NCBI GenBank assembly: GCA_964636575.1
Contig: CAZWSE010000035.1
Span: 1-32,974, forward strand
Length of the DNA stretch: 32,974 nucleotides
Source: CAZWSE01 sp964636575
GTDB taxonomy: Bacteria > Pseudomonadota > Alphaproteobacteria > Rhodobacterales > Rhodobacteraceae
Direction: 5' to 3'
The notes under the pieces were generated by a model that saw only the letters and a list, made by a program, of their open reading frames with translations, was not told where the DNA came from and did not search any database. Both the position numbers and the translations under genes were made by a program. Position 1 is the first letter of the stretch. The number at the start of each line of letters is the position of its first letter. Shown here piece after piece: positions 8,037 through 15,685 of the stretch.

Positions 8037-9152
8037 ATGACCGAACAGACCAAAGTGAGTGCAAAACCATCGCGTATTGCCGCGCAGCCCGGGATCATGG
8101 AGATCGCCTTGTATCAGGGTGGGTCATCCAAGATTGACGGTATTGCCGAGCCGCTAAAGCTGTCCTCGAACGAGAACCCGCTGGGCGCGTCCCCCAAAGC
8201 GATTGAGGCTTACCGCCGCGCTGGCTTTGATCTGCATCGCTATCCGTCGTCCGATCATTCAGAGTTGCGCGCCGCCATCGCAGACGTGCATGTTTTGGAT
8301 GCGGATCGTATCATCTGCGGGGCAGGGTCTGACGAGATCATTGCGTTTTTGTGCCAAGCCTTCGCGGGCCCCGGGGATGAGGTTATTCATACCGAACATG
8401 GCTTTGGCATGTACAAAATCTCGGCTCTTGCCGCGGGGGCGACCCCTGTTGAGGTGGCCGAGGCTGCCCGTGTCACCGATGTGGATGCCATCCTGAAAGC
8501 CTGTTCGCACAAGACTAAGCTGGTGTTCATCGCCAACCCTAACAACCCGACCGGCACCATGATTGAACTGGCCGAACTGGAACGGTTGGCCGAAGGTCTG
8601 CCTGCCCAAGCGATCCTTGTGATCGACGGGGCTTATGCTGAATATGTCGACGGCTATGACGGTGGTGCGTCTTTGGTTGATACCCGAGACAACGTCGTGA
8701 TGACCCGCACCTTTTCCAAGCTGTATGGGCTTGGCGGGCTGCGCGTCGGTTGGGGATACGGCCCCAAAGCGCTGATTGATGTGCTGAACCGTGTGCGGGG
8801 CCCGTTCAATCTGTCGACTGCTGCCCTTGCCGCGGCCGAGGTTGCGGTGCGTGATGTGGCCTATGCCAAGCATTGTCTGGCTGAGAACACGAAATGGCGC
8901 ACTTGGCTTGCAGATGCGCTGGCTGCGATTGGTGTGCCATCCGATCCGTCACATGCCAATTTCATTCTGGCCCAGTTCGGGTCTGCCGATGAGGCCATTG
9001 CCTGTGACGCTTACCTCAAGTCCCAAGGGCTGATTGTGCGCATGGTTGCGGGATACAACCTGCCGCATTGCCTGCGGATCACCGTGGGGGACGAGGCCGG
9101 ATGCCGCCGTGTGGTCCATGCGATCACCCAATTCAAGAAAGCTGCGGCATGA
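8037..9152 (+). CDS. hisC: Histidinol-phosphate aminotransferase
   Basis: A PLP-dependent class I/II aminotransferase of 371 residues that converts imidazole acetol phosphate to histidinol phosphate; members of this branch often also transaminate prephenate or phenylpyruvate. Visible motifs are KLSSNENPLG (41-50), NPNNPTG (167-173), the Asp and Tyr of IDGAYAEY, and SKLYGLGGLRVG with PLP lysine Lys228. AGGA lies 8 bases before the ATG. Its last bases overlap the tyrC start (ATGA), so the two are translationally coupled. Linkage to a cyclohexadienyl dehydrogenase is also known in Zymomonas and suggests a role in tyrosine/phenylalanine synthesis as well as, or instead of, histidine synthesis. 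Confidence 0.92.
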   Translation: MTEQTKVSAKPSRIAAQPGIMEIALYQGGSSKIDGIAEPLKLSSNENPLGASPKAIEAYRRAGFDLHRYPSSDHSELRAAIADVHVLDADRIICGAGSDEIIAFLCQAFAGPGDEVIHTEHGFGMYKISALAAGATPVEVAEAARVTDVDAILKACSHKTKLVFIANPNNPTGTMIELAELERLAEGLPAQAILVIDGAYAEYVDGYDGGASLVDTRDNVVMTRTFSKLYGLGGLRVGWGYGPKALIDVLNRVRGPFNLSTAALAAAEVAVRDVAYAKHCLAENTKWRTWLADALAAIGVPSDPSHANFILAQFGSADEAIACDAYLKSQGLIVRMVAGYNLPHCLRITVGDEAGCRRVVHAITQFKKAAA

Positions 9153-10069
9153 GTGTGATTTACGAACGGGTTGCCCTGATCGGGCTTGGGCTTATTGCGT
9201 CGTCCATCTTTTGGGCGGGCAAACGGGCAGGGACGGTGGGCCATGTCACTGGTTATGCACGGTCTGCGGAAACCCGCGACACCGCCCGCAAGATCGGGCT
9301 TTGTGATACGGTTTGTGATAGTGCGATTGAAGCTGTGAAGGACGCGGATCTGGTCATCTTGTGTGTCCCTGTTGGCGTCATGGGCGAGGTTGCAGCCGAG
9401 ATTGCACCGCATCTGAAGGCGGGTGCGACGGTCACCGATGTGGGTTCTGTCAAACGCGACGTGATCGAAAGTGTTGGGCCTGTTTTGCCCGCAAATGTGC
9501 ATTTTGTGCCGTCTCACCCACTGGCTGGCACCGAGCATTCCGGCCCTGAAAGCGGCTTTGCGGAGCTGTTTGAAAACCGTTGGTTGCTGATTGTGCCTGT
9601 TGAAGGCAGTGACCGTGGTGCTGTCGACAAGATGCGAGCCTTTTGGGAAAGCTTTGGCGCCAATGTGGACGAAATGGATGCGGATCATCATGACCGTGTG
9701 CTGGCCGTCACAAGCCACGCGCCACATCTGATCGCTTACACGATGGTGGGTGTCGCTGACGATCTCCAAAGGGTAACAGACAGCGAAGTCATCCAGTACT
9801 CGGCCGCCGGTTTCAGGGATTTCACCCGTATCGCCGCCAGTGATCCGACCATGTGGCGCGATGTGTTTTTGTCGAACAAGGATGCGACGCTTGAGATTTT
9901 GGGGCGGTTCACCGAAGAGCTGTTTGCCTTGCAACGCGCCATCCGCACCGGCGACGGGGACCATTTGCATGACTACTTTACCCGCACCCGCGCGATCCGC
10001 CGCGGTATCATTGAGGCGGGCCAAGACACTGATGCGCCGAACTTTGGCCGTGGGGCGAGCAAGAAATGA
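9149..10069 (+). CDS. tyrC: Prephenate/arogenate (cyclohexadienyl) dehydrogenase
   Basis: Catalyses NAD(P)-dependent oxidative decarboxylation of prephenate or arogenate in tyrosine synthesis. The 306-residue protein begins with a Rossmann fold, VALIGLGLIASS (8-19), in which the last glycine of GxGxxG is alanine. HPLAGTEHSG (from His123) contains the histidine that is catalytic in the Aquifex enzyme. AAGFRDFTRIAASDP in the helical C-terminal domain is a family signature. There is no chorismate mutase or ACT domain. The ATG at 9149 overlaps the hisC stop by 4 bases. An in-frame start further upstream would lie inside hisC and adds unrelated residues. The extensin-like gene overlaps its stop, forming a three-gene unit. 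Whether it prefers prephenate or arogenate, NAD or NADP, cannot be settled here. Confidence 0.9.
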   Translation: MSVIYERVALIGLGLIASSIFWAGKRAGTVGHVTGYARSAETRDTARKIGLCDTVCDSAIEAVKDADLVILCVPVGVMGEVAAEIAPHLKAGATVTDVGSVKRDVIESVGPVLPANVHFVPSHPLAGTEHSGPESGFAELFENRWLLIVPVEGSDRGAVDKMRAFWESFGANVDEMDADHHDRVLAVTSHAPHLIAYTMVGVADDLQRVTDSEVIQYSAAGFRDFTRIAASDPTMWRDVFLSNKDATLEILGRFTEELFALQRAIRTGDGDHLHDYFTRTRAIRRGIIEAGQDTDAPNFGRGASKK

Positions 10070-10857
10070 TGCGCCTTGCAGGCATATTGGCAGCTTTTGC
10101 GTTGCCTGCTGTAGCGGGGCCTGAGGCTTCGCTTCGTCCGCTCGCGCGGGGTGCCGTGTTGACGGCTGTTGTGCTTGCGCCTGATGTGCGCCCTGCGTTG
10201 CGCCCGCAGTCCGAACAGGAAGCGGCTATGGCAAAGGTCACCTATGCCTCTGTTCCCTTGCCCATGTCGCGCCGCCCGATCCTGCGCCCTGATGGCTTGG
10301 AGCAGCGCGTGATGTCAAAACGCCGTGCGCAAAAGCGGGGGTCGGTTTGCGGGGATATATCGATCCAAGGCGAAAAGATCGGGTCGGTGCCGGGCCGTTT
10401 GCGGGGCTGCGGCGTGAAGAATGCGGTTCGCATCACGTCGGTGTCCGGTGTGAAGCTTAGCACGGCCTCGACCATGGATTGCGGCACGGCGCAGGCGTTG
10501 AAGTCGTGGATCGACACCGGAATGGCACCTGCGATGCGCCCTGTCGGGACGGTCGCCCAAATCAAAGTCGCGGCCCACTATGCCTGCCGCACCCGCAACA
10601 ACAAAACCGGCGCAAAGATATCAGAACACGGCAAGGGCCGCGCGATTGATATATCCGGCTTTACCCTGACCAGCGGGTCGACCGTGACAGTGCTGCGTGA
10701 TTGGAACAAAGGCGCTGCGGGCACGGCGCTGCGGAAAATGCATAAGGCGGCCTGCGGTCCGTTTGGCACCGTTTTGGGGCCAGAGGCCGACCGCTATCAC
10801 CGCGATCACTTCCACTTTGACACCGCCCGTTACCGCAGCGGATCGTACTGCCGTTAA
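10066..10857 (+). CDS. Secreted extensin-like / M15-type metal-site protein
   Basis: A 263-residue protein of the bacterial extensin-like family. A short signal peptide is visible (MMRLAGILAAFALPAVA, likely cut before GPEAS), so it should be periplasmic. The C-terminal domain (about 115-263) has SEHGKGRAIDISGF and YHRDHFHFD, which resemble the zinc ligands of M15/LAS-type peptidoglycan peptidases, and several cysteines (DCGT, YACRT, AACGP, final SYCR) that could form disulfides. A role in cell-wall processing is plausible but unproven. The ATG overlaps the tyrC stop; a second ATG at 10069 could be used instead. Its stop codon shares the TTAA at 10854-10857 with the convergent DUF2125 gene. 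Confidence 0.8.
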   Translation: MMRLAGILAAFALPAVAGPEASLRPLARGAVLTAVVLAPDVRPALRPQSEQEAAMAKVTYASVPLPMSRRPILRPDGLEQRVMSKRRAQKRGSVCGDISIQGEKIGSVPGRLRGCGVKNAVRITSVSGVKLSTASTMDCGTAQALKSWIDTGMAPAMRPVGTVAQIKVAAHYACRTRNNKTGAKISEHGKGRAIDISGFTLTSGSTVTVLRDWNKGAAGTALRKMHKAACGPFGTVLGPEADRYHRDHFHFDTARYRSGSYCR

Positions 10858-11855
10858 CGCAGGATCAGGCGCGGGGCAGGGCCAAGGGGCAGCGGCCCCA
10901 GCCTGATAAACCCATCCGACAGGCCAAGCTTTAAATCCAGCGCATTGGGGTTGCCGCCCAAGCCGCCCAAGAAATTGAGCGCGGTTTCGATGGTGTTGCG
11001 TTCGCCTGTCGTCATGACTTCGGAGATCACGGCCAGATCAAGCATTTCGCGCCAGTTTTCGGCTTTGATTGCGATCTCGCCGGTCGGGACACCGCTTTCG
11101 TCGACCGTTACATCGCCTGCCATAAACAAACGCAACGCACCCCATTTGGCCTCGGCCAGCTTTAGATTGATCACGCGCGGCTGCGGGCGGTTCACGTCGA
11201 GCGCGGTGCGGTCCCAAGGCCGGTCAAATTCGACTGTCATGTCAAACTCAAGCGCGTCCCAGACCACCGGCCAATCGAGCGGCAGGCGTAAAGCTGTGCG
11301 GGGGATGTCACCGGGGCGGAAAGCCTCGGCTGACACTTCAAACTGATAGGTCTCAGAGGTCTCTAGCTGGGTCGCACCCACCACAAGGCCGGAAGCTGCG
11401 ACCAAAGTTCCGTCTTCGCGCGCAATCGACCAAGGGCCGGAGGTCAGGTTCAGCGTCTCAAGCATCAGCGACGTGCCGGGGATGAGACGCATTTCGGCGA
11501 CAGTATCTTGCGACTGAAGGATCAGGCGGTCATCGAAGTAAGACAGCAGTTGTGGGGTATCGGGCAGATCAAGGGTCATATGCCCGGGCCACCATGCGGG
11601 GCTTTCAAAACGCAGACTGTCGGCCTGCCATGCGACGCCCGTGGCAGGATCAGCCAAGGCCACGGCTGTCAGGTCGGTCTGGTGGCTGAACGGAAACCCA
11701 CTGCTGGCAAGGTCAGTGTATTCGGCCTGCCACCCTGCGCGCTGGCGGTCGTCAAACCACGCGGCGATGCCGGATTTGAAGCTGTAGCTGGCGAAGGCCC
11801 AATAGAGACAGAAGATCAGGCACAGACCTAAGCTCCATTTCAACAGTCTGCCCAT
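10854..11855 (-). CDS. DUF2125 family membrane-anchored protein
   Basis: A 333-residue protein recognised as the alphaproteobacterial DUF2125 family; its function is unknown. The N-terminus MGRLLKWSLGLCLIFCLYWA is a single membrane anchor or uncleaved signal (about residues 5-22), so the remaining 310 residues should be periplasmic. The body is rich in beta-strand-like segments with repeated short Trp/Leu/Asp patterns (for example SPAWWPGHMTLDLPDTPQLL), reminiscent of lipid- or AsmA-like domains, but that comparison is only an impression. It converges on the extensin-like gene and shares four bases with it. It is divergent from the cyclotransferase gene across a 78-bp gap. Confidence 0.75.
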   Translation of the reverse strand: MGRLLKWSLGLCLIFCLYWAFASYSFKSGIAAWFDDRQRAGWQAEYTDLASSGFPFSHQTDLTAVALADPATGVAWQADSLRFESPAWWPGHMTLDLPDTPQLLSYFDDRLILQSQDTVAEMRLIPGTSLMLETLNLTSGPWSIAREDGTLVAASGLVVGATQLETSETYQFEVSAEAFRPGDIPRTALRLPLDWPVVWDALEFDMTVEFDRPWDRTALDVNRPQPRVINLKLAEAKWGALRLFMAGDVTVDESGVPTGEIAIKAENWREMLDLAVISEVMTTGERNTIETALNFLGGLGGNPNALDLKLGLSDGFIRLGPLPLGPAPRLILR

Positions 11856-11933
11856 ATCAGCCCTTTCGCGTCAGCCCTTTTCACGGGCCCTCAGGTGGTG
11901 TTTACAACAGCCACGCAAGGAAGGACCAGTTTG

Positions 11934-12464
11934 ATGTCATTTTGGGTGTTCGGATACGGATCACTTTTGTGGAATCCAGGCTTTGAGATCGCGGATCAAC
12001 AGACCGCGACGCTGTCCGGTTACGGGCGGTCCTTTTGTATGCGGTCGATCCACCATCGCGGAACCGAGGAAGACCCCGGATTGGTGCTGGCGCTGGATCA
12101 GATCGAGGGGGCCGAATGTTCTGGTGTGGCGTTGCAGGTTGTCGCGGGCCAAGAGGACCAGACCCTGCAATACCTGCGCGACCGAGAGCTGATTTCATCC
12201 GCATATCTTGAACGCTGGGTGCAGGTGCAGCTGTCGGGTGGTCCAACCGTCGAGGCCTTGGCCTATGTGATCAACACGGATCACGGACAGTATTGCGGCG
12301 GGATGCCCCTTGAAGACCAAGCACAGATCATCGCCAAGGCGGTGGGCGGGCGCGGCCCGAACACGGAATATTTGTACAACACGGCCAGTCACCTGTCGCA
12401 GATCGGGTTGGAAGACCCAGAGCTGAACTGGCTGTCAGATCGGGTGCGCGCCCTTGTGGGATAA
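11934..12464 (+). CDS. Gamma-glutamylcyclotransferase (ChaC-like)
   Basis: Probably cleaves gamma-glutamyl compounds, in ChaC proteins glutathione, to 5-oxoproline and the remaining peptide. The 176-residue protein opens with FWVFGYGSLLWNPGF, containing the substrate-binding YGSL loop, and has YLRDRE (residues 80-85), where Glu85 fits the catalytic glutamate of the family. The GRSFC...SIHHRGT region and the NTEYLYNT segment near residue 145 also fit. The ATG at 11934 is preceded by AAGGAAGG at a proper distance; an in-frame start 13 codons upstream lacks this. It is divergent from the DUF2125 gene. The following MotA/TolQ-like gene begins 71 bases later with its own ribosome site and a possible promoter. 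Confidence 0.85.
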   Translation: MSFWVFGYGSLLWNPGFEIADQQTATLSGYGRSFCMRSIHHRGTEEDPGLVLALDQIEGAECSGVALQVVAGQEDQTLQYLRDRELISSAYLERWVQVQLSGGPTVEALAYVINTDHGQYCGGMPLEDQAQIIAKAVGGRGPNTEYLYNTASHLSQIGLEDPELNWLSDRVRALVG

Positions 12465-12468
12465 AAGG

Positions 12469-12498
12469 TTGGCACCGCCGCCTGTTTCTGGGTAGGCT
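12469..12498 (+). promoter_or_regulatory. Possible promoter of the proton-channel/OmpA pair
   Basis: TTGGCA (12469-12474) and TAGGCT (12493-12498) are separated by 18 bases, in the only gap before the two-gene unit. Each box has two mismatches, so the assignment is tentative. Confidence 0.3.
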
Positions 12499-12535
12499 GG
12501 CCCACAAGAGCAAAACTAGGGGCAGGAGCGCTCCC

Positions 12536-13711
12536 ATGGCGCAGCAAAACCGCGCACGACAGGTCCAGTTTTCACAACCGTTCACTCAGATTTTTCTGAT
12601 GGTGCTGGTGCTTGGCCTGACCGGAGCCTTGGCCTTTGTGGCGCTGCCACGGGTCCTTCCGATTTTTGAAGCGAACCCCTACCTGAACGGGTTCATCGTA
12701 TTTGTCTTTGTGATCGGGGTGCTGGCCTGCTTTTGGCAGGTGCTGCAACTGATAAACTCGGTCCGGTGGATCGAAGACTTCGCGTCCCAAGGATCAGCGC
12801 CGCGTTATATGAAAGCGCCACGGTTGTTGGCCTCGCTTGCGTCCTTGCTGCGGGCACGTGGTGCGACAATGCAGGTCAATACGACGTCGGCACGATCCAT
12901 TCTGGATTCGGTGGCGACACGTATTGATGAAGCCCGCGAGATCACAAGATACATTGTTAACCTTCTGATTTTCCTTGGTCTTTTGGGAACGTTCTACGGT
13001 TTGGCAACCACTGTTCCAGCCGTCGTGGAAACCATTCGTGGCCTTGCCCCGCAAGACGGTGAGGCCAGTATCGAAGTTTTCAACCGCTTGATGACGGGGC
13101 TAGAGGCACAGTTGGGCGGCATGGGCGTGGCCTTTGCATCGTCCTTGCTGGGTCTGGCGGGGTCGCTTGTGGTGGGCTTGTTGGAACTTTTCGCAGGACA
13201 CGGGCAGAACCGGTTTTACCGCGAGCTTGAAGAATGGCTGTCGTCGATCACCCGTGTGGGCTTTTCCAGCACCGATGAGGCGGGGGGCGACAGCGCTGGG
13301 CTGGATCACGTCGCCAACCATTTGACGGATCAGATCCAACAGTTGCGCAAGTTTCATGAACAGGCCGAAGCAAGCCGCAAAGTCACCGACGGGCATTTGG
13401 TTTCGCTGGCGAAATCGGTGGAACAAATGGCCAGTGCGATGGGTGAGCAAAAGCTTGACTTGTCTGGTTTGGACCGGTTGGCCGATGGGCAAAACAGGCT
13501 GATCCAGATCGCTGAAACCCCAGCCGAGCCGATCCCTGTGGAGCCTATGGATGCCGAAAGCCGGATGCGGTTGCGGTCGATTGATGTGCAGATGCTCAAG
13601 ATCCTTGAAGAACTGTCTGGTGGACGGGCCGATATGATGGCCGAGATCAGATCTGATTTGTCGGCGCTGACCAATGCGGTGGGTCCCAAGCGCCGCAAAT
13701 CAGGGGATTAG
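12536..13711 (+). CDS. MotA/TolQ/ExbB-family proton channel protein
   Basis: A 391-residue inner-membrane protein with four predicted spans (about 18-40, 52-74, 138-162, 196-220). The third and fourth hold the family motifs LIFLGLLGTFYGL and GMGVAFASSLLGLAGSLVVG. The roughly 170-residue C-terminal tail is polar and helical (HVANHLTDQIQQLRKFHEQAEASRK onward) and should be cytoplasmic. CAGGAG lies 9 bases before the ATG. The next gene, 9 bases downstream, encodes a MotB-like one-span protein with an OmpA domain, so together they should form an ion-driven stator-like complex. It is not flagellar MotA by context, and tolR, tolA, tolB, exbD and tonB are absent nearby. Its actual role is unknown. 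Confidence 0.82.
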   Translation: MAQQNRARQVQFSQPFTQIFLMVLVLGLTGALAFVALPRVLPIFEANPYLNGFIVFVFVIGVLACFWQVLQLINSVRWIEDFASQGSAPRYMKAPRLLASLASLLRARGATMQVNTTSARSILDSVATRIDEAREITRYIVNLLIFLGLLGTFYGLATTVPAVVETIRGLAPQDGEASIEVFNRLMTGLEAQLGGMGVAFASSLLGLAGSLVVGLLELFAGHGQNRFYRELEEWLSSITRVGFSSTDEAGGDSAGLDHVANHLTDQIQQLRKFHEQAEASRKVTDGHLVSLAKSVEQMASAMGEQKLDLSGLDRLADGQNRLIQIAETPAEPIPVEPMDAESRMRLRSIDVQMLKILEELSGGRADMMAEIRSDLSALTNAVGPKRRKSGD

Positions 13712-13720
13712 GAGCGGTAG

Positions 13721-15616
13721 ATGGCTCTGTCTCGTCGCAGCGGACACCGGTTTCAGGCCTCTATCTGGCCAGGCTTTGTCGATGCGATGACGGGTCTTTT
13801 GCTGGTGCTGATGTTCTTACTGACCATCTTTATGGTCGTCCAATCCGTGCTGAGCGATACGATTTCAGGACAGGAAAGCGAGCTGAACCAACTGTCTGGC
13901 GAAGTCGCGGCCTTGGCGCAGGCTTTGGGCATGGAACAGCGCGACAAGATGGAAGCGCAGGTCGCTTTGGGCGAAGAGCAGACCCAATTGCTGATGCTGG
14001 AAACGGAGCTTGGCACGGCCAAGTCATCCCTTGAGATCGCGCAGGCGGATGCCGCGGCCCAATCGGCACGTATTGATGCGCTGTTGCGGGATCGCGCGAC
14101 CCAAGACGCAGCCCTGTTGGACCGCGATGCAAAGATCACGGCCTTTGAGGCGCAGGTTACGGCGTTGATTGCGGATCGTACGGCGGCCCAAGATCAGATT
14201 GCCGCGTTAAACACCGAACAGACCGAGCTGATGTCGCAGCAAGAGGCTTTGAACCTGTCGCTGGCCCAAGCCCGTGACGAGATCGATGCCCAGACCGAGA
14301 CTGCGCGTCTGGCCGCTGCCCGCCGTGAAGCCATTGAGGCATTGGTCGCAGATCTGCGGCGTCGCAATGCTGAGACCGAAGGGCAGGTGGGGTCTTTAGG
14401 AACAGAATTGACGGCGGCGCAGGCGGCATTGAGCGATGAAGAAGCCGCCCGTTTGGCGGAAGCCGCCGCGGCCGAGGCCTTGCGGACGCGCTTGCAGGCC
14501 GCCGAGACCGAGTTAACTGCGATGACCCTGTCGCTGGAAAGTCAGAGGCAGGAGGCCGAAGACACCCTGACCTTACTGGCCGCAGCACAGGCAGCCCGCG
14601 CGCAACTGGCCGCCGATCTGTCCGCGACCACATCGAGTGCCACAGACAGTGAGGCGACCGTGGCAGAGTTGCAGGACCAGTTGCGTGCGGCCTTGGCAGC
14701 CAAATCCGCAGCCGAGGCCCGTATCGAGACTGAAATGTCGGTCGCGGAACAACGTGCGGCCCTTTTGGCGCAGGCGAATGATGTGCTGTCCCAAGAACAG
14801 GCCGCCAGTGCCGCGAGCCAGAGGCAGACGGCGCTTTTGAACCAACAGGTCGCGGATTTGAGGGCGCAATTGGGCGATTTGCAGGACTTGCTGGATGATG
14901 CCCGTGCGCGCGATGAAGGGGCCGAGGTCGAAATTGCGACCTTGGGGGCGCAGCTGAACCAGGCTTTGGCCCGTGTTGCGGTGGAAGAACGCAAACGCCG
15001 TGCCGCCGAGGAAGCCGAAAACGAGATTCTTGCGGCTGAAAAGAAGGCGCTTCAAGAAGACCGCGCGCGGCTTGAGATCGAAAAGGCGGAGCTTGAGGCC
15101 AAAAAGGCCGAGCTTGAAAGCCAGAACACGGAATTGGAATCCGAGACTGAAACGCTCGCCCGTTTCCGGTCTGAGTTCTTTGGGCGTCTGCGCGATGTTT
15201 TGGGTGCGCAAGACGGTGTTCGCATTTCGGGGGACCGGTTTGTGTTTGCATCCGAGGTTCTGTTTGCGCCCGGTGCAGCCGAGCTGTCAGCCGAAGGGCA
15301 AGCCGAAGTCGCCAAGGTTGCTGATATTCTAAGAACCGTTGCCAGCGACATTCCATCCGAGATCAACTGGATCATTCGCGTTGACGGGCATACGGACAAT
15401 GTGCCGTTGTCAGGGCTTGGCGCTTATGCGGACAATTGGGAGCTGAGCCAAGCGCGGGCCTTGTCGGTCGTCCGGTTCATGTCGGATCAGTTGGGGATCA
15501 GCCCCACGCGACTGGCGGCGAACGGGTTCGGAGAATTCCAGCCTTTGACCACCGAGGACACCCCAGAGGCGCGGGCCCAGAACCGCCGGATTGAATTGAA
15601 ATTCACTGAAAAGTAG
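13721..15616 (+). CDS. OmpA-family protein with MotB-like anchor and long periplasmic coiled coil
   Basis: A 631-residue partner of the upstream channel protein. A single membrane span (about 22-43) is preceded by FVDAMTGLL, where Asp21 occupies the position of the proton-binding aspartate of MotB. Next comes an unusually long Ala/Glu/Gln-rich helical stretch (about 46-480) that looks like continuous coiled coil. The C-terminal OmpA/MotB peptidoglycan-binding domain (about 500-631) has LFAPGAAELS, RVDGHTDNVPL, NWELSQARALSVV and NRRIELKF. The protein therefore links an inner-membrane ion channel to the cell wall. AGGAGCGG lies just before the ATG, and the gene ends at a terminator shared with clpA. 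In many relatives the linker is much shorter. Confidence 0.82.
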   Translation: MALSRRSGHRFQASIWPGFVDAMTGLLLVLMFLLTIFMVVQSVLSDTISGQESELNQLSGEVAALAQALGMEQRDKMEAQVALGEEQTQLLMLETELGTAKSSLEIAQADAAAQSARIDALLRDRATQDAALLDRDAKITAFEAQVTALIADRTAAQDQIAALNTEQTELMSQQEALNLSLAQARDEIDAQTETARLAAARREAIEALVADLRRRNAETEGQVGSLGTELTAAQAALSDEEAARLAEAAAAEALRTRLQAAETELTAMTLSLESQRQEAEDTLTLLAAAQAARAQLAADLSATTSSATDSEATVAELQDQLRAALAAKSAAEARIETEMSVAEQRAALLAQANDVLSQEQAASAASQRQTALLNQQVADLRAQLGDLQDLLDDARARDEGAEVEIATLGAQLNQALARVAVEERKRRAAEEAENEILAAEKKALQEDRARLEIEKAELEAKKAELESQNTELESETETLARFRSEFFGRLRDVLGAQDGVRISGDRFVFASEVLFAPGAAELSAEGQAEVAKVADILRTVASDIPSEINWIIRVDGHTDNVPLSGLGAYADNWELSQARALSVVRFMSDQLGISPTRLAANGFGEFQPLTTEDTPEARAQNRRIELKFTEK

Positions 15617-15630
15617 CGGCTGAAAATGCA

Positions 15631-15663
15631 AAAGCCCCCGCCGTTTGAAGGGGCGAGGGCTTT
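15631..15663. terminator. Bidirectional terminator between the OmpA-family gene and clpA
   Basis: AAAGCCC (15631-15637) pairs with GGGCTTT (15657-15663), and after one mismatch CGCC pairs with GGCG inside. The outer A and T bases give a short U tract in either direction. It sits between convergent stop codons at 15616 and 15686. Confidence 0.75.
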
Positions 15664-15685
15664 GATGCGTTATATGTGGCTGTCT

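Noticed and set aside
14157..15356. Reverse-strand frame of about 400 codons opposite the coiled-coil gene
   Set aside because: The product is a low-complexity Arg/Pro/His-rich mirror of an Ala/Glu/Gln-rich coiled coil, with no start signals; it is a coding shadow.
12536..15616. Zorya-type anti-phage system (ZorA/ZorB-like pair)
   Set aside because: The channel plus OmpA arrangement is reminiscent, but no zorC, zorD or zorE-like gene is adjacent; neighbours are a cyclotransferase and clpA. In Zorya the long tail belongs to ZorA in the cytoplasm, whereas here the long rod is in the OmpA partner. The pair also looks like core Rhodobacterales content.
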